The notes under the pieces are model-generated. The model did no database searches. It had not been told where the DNA came from and saw only the letters and a program-made list of their open reading frames with translations. This document shows positions 59,801 to 64,000 of a stretch of 64,000 nucleotides of DNA, piece after piece (the stretch's first letter is position 1; each line of letters opens with the position of its first letter). The DNA lies in assembly GCA_048013815.1 (NCBI GenBank), contig CM106585.1, forward strand, positions 10,664,001 to 10,728,000. The letters are read 5' to 3'. The position numbers and the translations under genes were made by a program. The stretch comes from Setoptus koraiensis (Eukaryota; Arthropoda).

Positions 59801-62800
59801 GCAGTATGCCGTTGCGTAATGCGGCGGCCGCTTGTGCATTATGATGTAGGCGCAATTGAGAGCAATTGCACAACATCGACAACATGACTGATACCGTTTG
59901 ACTACTCGGCGTAAGCTCGCCATCAATTGCTCGCTCATTGTTGGCCGCTCGCCTGGCTGCATGTGGGGCCCGTTTGGCGCCAAATTGTTATTTGGCCAAA
60001 TTGTTTGTGGCGCGCTACCTAAAACTGCCACGAGCTAAACGCGCCGCGCTGCGCCGCGGCACGCCAGCCAAACGCGCGGCTCGATGCAAGCCAAACGCGC
60101 GGCTCAGTGCCAGCCGAACGCTGCCAATGGCAAACGTTGATCGACGCGACTGGCTCGCATAACCAACGATGGGCGCCAAATGTCGCCCCATATCGACAGA
60201 CGTCACCGATGTTTGGCAGCGTCGCCGATAGACGGCCGATAGCGCGTTATGCCAAATATCGGCGCTACATAACGGTAATGAACGCGCACCGGAGATAATA
60301 AGAGCAAGTGTGAGTGACGCCGCTCACACTGGCTTGCCAGTCGAGTTTTGAGCAGCCTTTTTAGTTGTGTAGCCAAGTGCGAGCCGAAATTAAATGTCAG
60401 CGACATGTTACTTTGGAGCTTACTTGGCAACGTCATTAAATTCAACTTGCCATTGAGTCGTCGTCGTCGGTGGCGAGTCACTTTGGCAACTCACCTTGCC
60501 ATTGCTTACATGTTTGCGCAACGACACACACACACACAAGACGATCTGTCTGTTTGGCGGGGGCGCATAGCGACTTTGCGACTTACAATGTTAGATATGG
60601 ATATAGGTGGCAGCGCCAGCGCCAGCGCCAAACAGCCAGCGCGCAAATATGAAATGGCGCCGGCCCCGGGGCTACAATCATATAATTTATATCGGCTCCT
60701 ATGATGCGCCCAACTCGACCCACTGGCCTCCCCCACGCGACGTCTGCTTGTAGACGTAGTTTTGCTCAGTTGGGTGGCACTGCCAAAAACTAGCCAACAA
60801 AATAAACGCACACGCGAAATTCCTTGGCTAGACAGCAAATTTTGCCAACGGTGGCGCTTATTTGCCTGGCCGCCGCCAGGTAGAGGGAATAATGAAAAGA
60901 AGATTGTCAATCAGTGACGAGCATGACATAGCCTTAGTTACATTGGCGCCCACTTGATTTTCGTTGGCGTTTGTTGGCGTTTTGTTCGTTTGCCCGTTTG
61001 TTTGTTTGTTCGCGTTTTGTTTTTGGCCCCGCTGCCGCGATCATCGCAAACTGGCCCCAGTTTGGCCCCGGTTTGGCCCCAGCAGCGTTGGCGTGACGCA
61101 ATTGGATCGCCATCGGACACGGGCGGAGTGTGGCGCCAGTAATTTCATTTGTGCGCAACTTTGGCACAACAACAACAACGACAACGACAACAACAACGAC
61201 AACAACAACGACAACAACGCCGAACAAAGCCAACAACAACGGACTTTGAGTGAATTTGTGTGCCTCACACATACAAACTTGCGAGCAAATAGGCGAGCCA
61301 AGCGAAACAAATTGAATTATGTCACCAATAGACTGCGCTGCCGCCCAGACCCGCGCCACCGAGGGCGCACAGAAAAACAGTGCGCGCACGCTTTTTTGTG
61401 TTTGCGCGCAAGTCGCTAGGCGCCTCTTTTTTCTGCGCGTTTCTATTCGTTTGTTGCCAGTCTCTTGGTTGGTGTTGCCGCGAATCGTTTTGTTCGTGTC
61501 CGCTCACTCGCCGTGCCAATAATCAATTAGGTGAGTCACGCTGATTGATATGCGATGCAGTAATTAATTAGGTGACACGCACTCAAATGGGTATGCGCAA
61601 TAATTGAGCCGCGAGCGGGCCTGGCGAGCCCGCTCCCGGCTCAATCTCGCGCTAACTAGAGATCGCCGGCCCGAGCTGGGCATCGTCGACCCGAGCTGGA
61701 TATTGCCGGCCCGAAATGAATGCTCGCTGTCCGAAGCGAACATGAAAAATGTGATTAATCTCGGGGCGGCCCGCAACTGGGCCAGCCAATCAAGCAAGTT
61801 TATTTGCTGCCCGACCCAATTGCCACGAGTTGGCGCGAGCTCGCGAGCGCGGCGGCCGGGCCGGCGCACGTCGCTCGCATGCCAACTCGTGTTGACTCAT
61901 GAATTATTTGCGACAAATTAAGTGTTTAATTAGCCATAGCCGATAATAGCTGTCCAGCGCGGTCCAGCGCGGTCCAGCCGAGCGGCTCGTAGCCGGCCGA
62001 CTGGGGTGCGCGGCGGGCCGGCGATGCAAAGGTCGACCCAATTTCAATTCGGGGGCCGCCGTGAGCTCGTTAGGGGCCGCTAGGCGCGCCGTCCCCTTCG
62101 AGCGGCCGAGTAACTCGCGGCGGCGGTTTCCTGTCGACTAATTGGTTTCCCGATGCAAGTGCGCCCATCGTCGGGCAGCAACTATCCGCTGACAGCCAAA
62201 CTGGCCGAGGCTCACCGAAACTGGCCGAAATTAACTGAAACTAACCGAAGCCAACCGAAACTCACCGAAACTCACCGAAACCAACCGAAACTAACCGAAA
62301 CCTTGCCCCCCTCGATTCCCGGCCAAACCCAATCGGCCACAACAGTTTCAGAGAAGGAGATCCGGAGATGGCACAAGGGATTTAGAGAGGATTGTCCGAA
62401 CGGTCAATTGACGGAGCCAGGATTTTTGCGAATCTACAAGCAATTCTTTCCACAGGGCGATCCATCCAAGTTTGCGAGAGCCTGTTTTCGCGTATTCGAC
62501 CAGAACCAAGTAAGTCGCTGGCCCCAAAACGGGGGCGCCTATCACTGCAGCGAGCGTCCAATATCAAATATCCACTGTGCGCTTGTTTATCCGTGTGGCG
62601 GGCCCCCGCGCACTCGATCCACTGGCCCGCAGTAATCAAGCTGGCGCAAAGCTTATAAATCCGTCTGTAAACAAACGGATTGTGAGCGTGGCCTTGAATG
62701 AAATCAGCATAATTGTTGGCGCTCGCCGAATCATGTAAAAGCAGCAGTCAGGTCAGCTCCATGATTGACTAGATACATACAGACAATATGTAAATTTGGA

Positions 62801-63882
62801 AAACACTCGGACGGCATAAAAACGCAGCGCCAGATATAAAACAAGTGACGCCCGTTATGCATTTTCTAGCGGGCCTCAACTCCGCTGCGCCATCTCATTA
62901 TGCAATAATACTCTAGTGTTTGCCGGTGCGTCGGTGTTGCTTGCCATCGGCAGCACGTCGTCACTTTTGGCGGCCTACTGCAACCACGGCAGAGACCACA
63001 ACGGCAACCACCTCAGCAACCGCGCCAACAACCGCGCCAACAACCGCGCCAACAACCACAACAACAACCACAACAACGCCAAAAAGTGCGCCCTCGTGTG
63101 ATAAAGTTTTGATGGATTGCGCGTTTGTTAGCGGCACCAATACGATCTGCTGGCATCCATGACTGTCGGCCGTTGTCGCTGTTGGCTCGAGTTGTCGCTG
63201 TTGTTGTTGCTGTTGTTGCTGTTGTTGCTGTTGTTGCTGTTGTTGCTGTTGTTGCTGTTGTTGCTGTTGTTGTTGCTGGCGTTGGCCGCAAATGCCGATT
63301 TGATTTATCACCGGCGATCGGCTACCAGCGCCATGCATATATCCGTCGCCGAGAACGCTCGGCCGTGCTGGCAAACAAATGCGAAGGGGCCAATTTGACT
63401 GCCACTGTCAGTGGGGCTCAAGTTTGAGATGAGACACTTATCGGCGGCGGCAGGCACGATGTTATTGTTGTTGCTGTTGCGCGTCGCTATAGTGATGATG
63501 AATATAGATGATGATTGTTGTTGGCCATTGTTGTTTGCGTGCGACAAACAACAACAATGAAGGCCCACGAGATGCAATGAGATTAGATGGGACAAGACGC
63601 CGGGCAGCAATGCGACAACACGAGATCAAATCGGATTGCATTGGCTCGCGATGTACATTGCGATGTGACATTGCGATGTGACATTGGGCAAAATAATGAA
63701 TTTATCCAGCTGAGTTTGGGGCCCATTTAAGGCTCACGTAAAAGGCTCGCACTCACTCACTCACTTTTTTGCTTTCTCTGCCTTATTCACTCTTCATACT
63801 TAGGATGGATCAATAGAGTTCGAGGAATTCATGAAGGCGCTCTCAGTGACTAGCAGGGGCAGCCTTGAGGAGAAGCTCACCT
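51145..63882 (+). CDS. Frequenin / neuronal calcium sensor 1 (NCS-1), first three coding exons
   Basis: Exons 51145-51208, 62346-62509 and 63804-63882 join in phase (1, 0, 1) to 102 codons; the donor GTAAGT at 63883 leads to exons beyond the window. The N-terminus MGKSNSKL is the family's N-myristoylation signal. Exon 2 ([37 protein letters not shown]) holds the degenerate first EF-hand. Exons 2 and 3 together make the second EF-hand, [12 protein letters not shown], with all six ligand positions suitable; the intron cuts it after Gln. Exon 3 continues [22 protein letters not shown]-1/frequenin senses Ca2+ at the synapse and Golgi, and activates PI4K-beta and Ric8 in other animals. The product would be about 190 residues. 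Intron 1 is 11,137 bases. Exon 1 was chosen because of its exact MGK start, GTAAGT donor and phase match. Confidence 0.93.
51328..51433. repeat. 7-base tandem repeat TCGTTCG/TCGTTTG
   Basis: About fifteen copies of GTCGTTC/GTCGTTT near the 5' end of frequenin intron 1. Confidence 0.95.
51542..51580. repeat. 13-bp perfect inverted repeat
   Basis: AATATCCGAGGCC at 51542-51554 pairs with its exact reverse complement at 51568-51580. A direct copy of AATATCCGAGGC sits at 51519. Confidence 0.9.
51852..51881. repeat. 13-bp perfect hairpin with 4-base loop
   Basis: TCGAACGGGGGCC, loop GGTT, then the exact reverse complement. Confidence 0.92.
52280..52413. repeat. Adjacent 11-base and 15-base tandem repeats
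   Basis: Three copies of CCGCATGTTGG (52280-52312), then six copies of AGCCGACACAATATG and variants AGCCGAGCCAATGTG (52324-52413). Confidence 0.93.
52780..52820. repeat. 12-bp perfect inverted repeat
   Basis: CCATTCTCGAGC at 52780-52791 and its reverse complement at 52809-52820, 17-base loop. Confidence 0.88.
53307..53402. repeat. CAA/CAG trinucleotide repeat (intronic)
   Basis: Mixed CAA/CAG tract inside frequenin intron 1. Open in several frames but not supported as coding. Confidence 0.92.
54401..54427. repeat. 27-base near-perfect palindrome
   Basis: CACACAGTCTGTG, one T, then its exact reverse complement. Confidence 0.92.
55011..55058. repeat. 12-base tandem repeat, four copies
   Basis: GAGCGGGCCACC repeated four times with one change in the last copy. 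Confidence 0.93.
56005..56145. repeat. GCAAACTTTGCCAGCC repeat plus GTTGCAA heptamers
   Basis: Two copies of GCAAACTTTGCCAGCC, three CCAAATATCGG/CCGATATTTGG motifs in alternating orientation, then about seven GTTGCAA/GTTGCGA units. Confidence 0.88.
57216..57290. repeat. 15-base tandem repeat, five copies
   Basis: AATATCGACGGTTGC twice, then GATATCGACGGTTGC three times, near identical. Confidence 0.95.
57532..57574. repeat. 17-bp inverted repeat with one mismatch
   Basis: CAGTGTTTGTTGGGGCC pairs with GGCCCCAACAAACGCTG across a 9-base loop. Confidence 0.9.
57755..57785. repeat. 11-bp perfect inverted repeat
   Basis: CCGCCATGGTC, 9-base loop, GACCATGGCGG. Confidence 0.88.
58145..58172. repeat. 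28-bp perfect palindrome
   Basis: Centred on GTTACGTAAC within a field of AACAACAGTT repeats (58130-58230). Pairing continues beyond one mismatch on each side. Confidence 0.95.
58425..58550. repeat. (ACG/ACA)n trinucleotide-type repeat
   Basis: Alternating ACGACGACA and ACGACAACA units; gives open poly-Thr and poly-Asp frames by chance. Confidence 0.92.
59609..59688. repeat. 10-base tandem repeat, eight copies
   Basis: ACTGGCGCAC units grading into ATTGTGGCGC and ACTGTGGCGC variants. Confidence 0.95.
59766..59820. repeat. 13-base tandem repeat, four copies
   Basis: AATGCCGTTGCGT repeated, with one copy altered to CAGTATGCCGTTG. Confidence 0.93.
62212..62304. repeat. 10-base tandem repeat next to frequenin exon 2
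   Basis: About nine imperfect copies of CYAACCGAAA, ending 41 bases before the exon 2 acceptor. Confidence 0.92.
62510..63803 (+). other. Intron 2 of frequenin
   Basis: 1,294 bases between GTAAGT and CTTAG. Contains ACAACCRC-type repeats at about 63005-63085 and a (TTGTTGCTG)n tract. No coding sequence is supported. Confidence 0.85.
63190..63277. repeat. (TTGTTGCTG)n repeat
   Basis: Runs of TTGTTGCTG in intron 2 of frequenin, open in several frames but intronic. Confidence 0.92.
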
Positions 63883-64000
63883 GTAAGTGGATCGGATAAT
63901 AATCAGATAAGACACGACACACGAGAGAGATAAGAATATATTTTTGAGTTGTGCTGATGCTGTTGCAAAACTTTACTTTACTTTCTCTCTACTTTTGTGC
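63883..64000 (+). other. Start of frequenin intron 3
   Basis: Begins GTAAGT and continues past the window edge. Confidence 0.85.

Larger units (their letters stand above)
51209..62345 (+). other. Intron 1 of frequenin, dense in short tandem repeats and hairpins
   Basis: An 11.1-kb intron, visibly more G+C-rich than the 15-35 kb part of the window. It carries many period 7-15 tandem repeats and inverted repeats, listed separately. Open frames inside (for example 52284-53132 and 54643-55116, plus) are short, GC-driven and lack domains, so none is called. Confidence 0.8.

Overview
The window looks like a draft scaffold of nuclear DNA from an ecdysozoan animal, most likely an arthropod and perhaps a mite. 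The reasons are spliced genes with GT-AG introns, animal-specific families (NCS-1/frequenin, a ZAS zinc-finger protein like Schnurri/HIVEP, TULP4-type tubby protein, DUF229 membrane protein), many microsatellites, and two 500-N assembly gaps (2650-3149 and 20942-21441). The species assignment is inference; the gene families are read from the sequence.

Region by region. 1-766: 5' part of an ankyrin-repeat gene on the minus strand. 1.3-1.64 kb: degenerate CCAAC-type repeat. 2.26-2.65 kb: N-terminal piece of a membrane protein, cut by a gap. 3.15-14.96 kb: a giant Ser/Lys-rich protein gene with at least 33 copies of a 96- or 141-residue unit and a unique tail of about 465 residues, interrupted by one 1-nt frameshift. 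A broken fragment of the same repeat lies at 16.75-17.3 kb. 15.9-16.2 kb: a two-exon secreted peptide precursor.

18.2-29.5 kb is a cluster of secreted or lysosomal hydrolases and small secreted proteins: glucosylceramidase (minus), a PLD3/PLD4-like protein, a histidine acid phosphatase, its decayed duplicate, and two unrecognised signal-peptide proteins. 32.1-34.8 kb: five-exon DUF229 type II membrane protein. 35.1-40.9 kb: TULP4/Tusp homologue on the minus strand with one 5.1-kb exon.

41-47.5 kb is a microsatellite-rich spacer leading to a single-exon poly-Q/poly-S protein with the ZAS zinc-finger pair (47.5-49.6 kb). 51.1-64 kb: the first three coding exons of NCS-1/frequenin, whose first intron is 11.1 kb and is packed with short-period tandem repeats and near-perfect hairpins. 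The gene runs off the right edge.

The most unusual items are the giant repeat gene (both strands open, recent unequal exchanges, a relic copy), the 34-bp-arm hairpin in its 3' region, the acid-phosphatase pseudogene with a 225-bp tract identical to its parent, and the structured first intron of frequenin. No complete new molecular system could be demonstrated from sequence alone.
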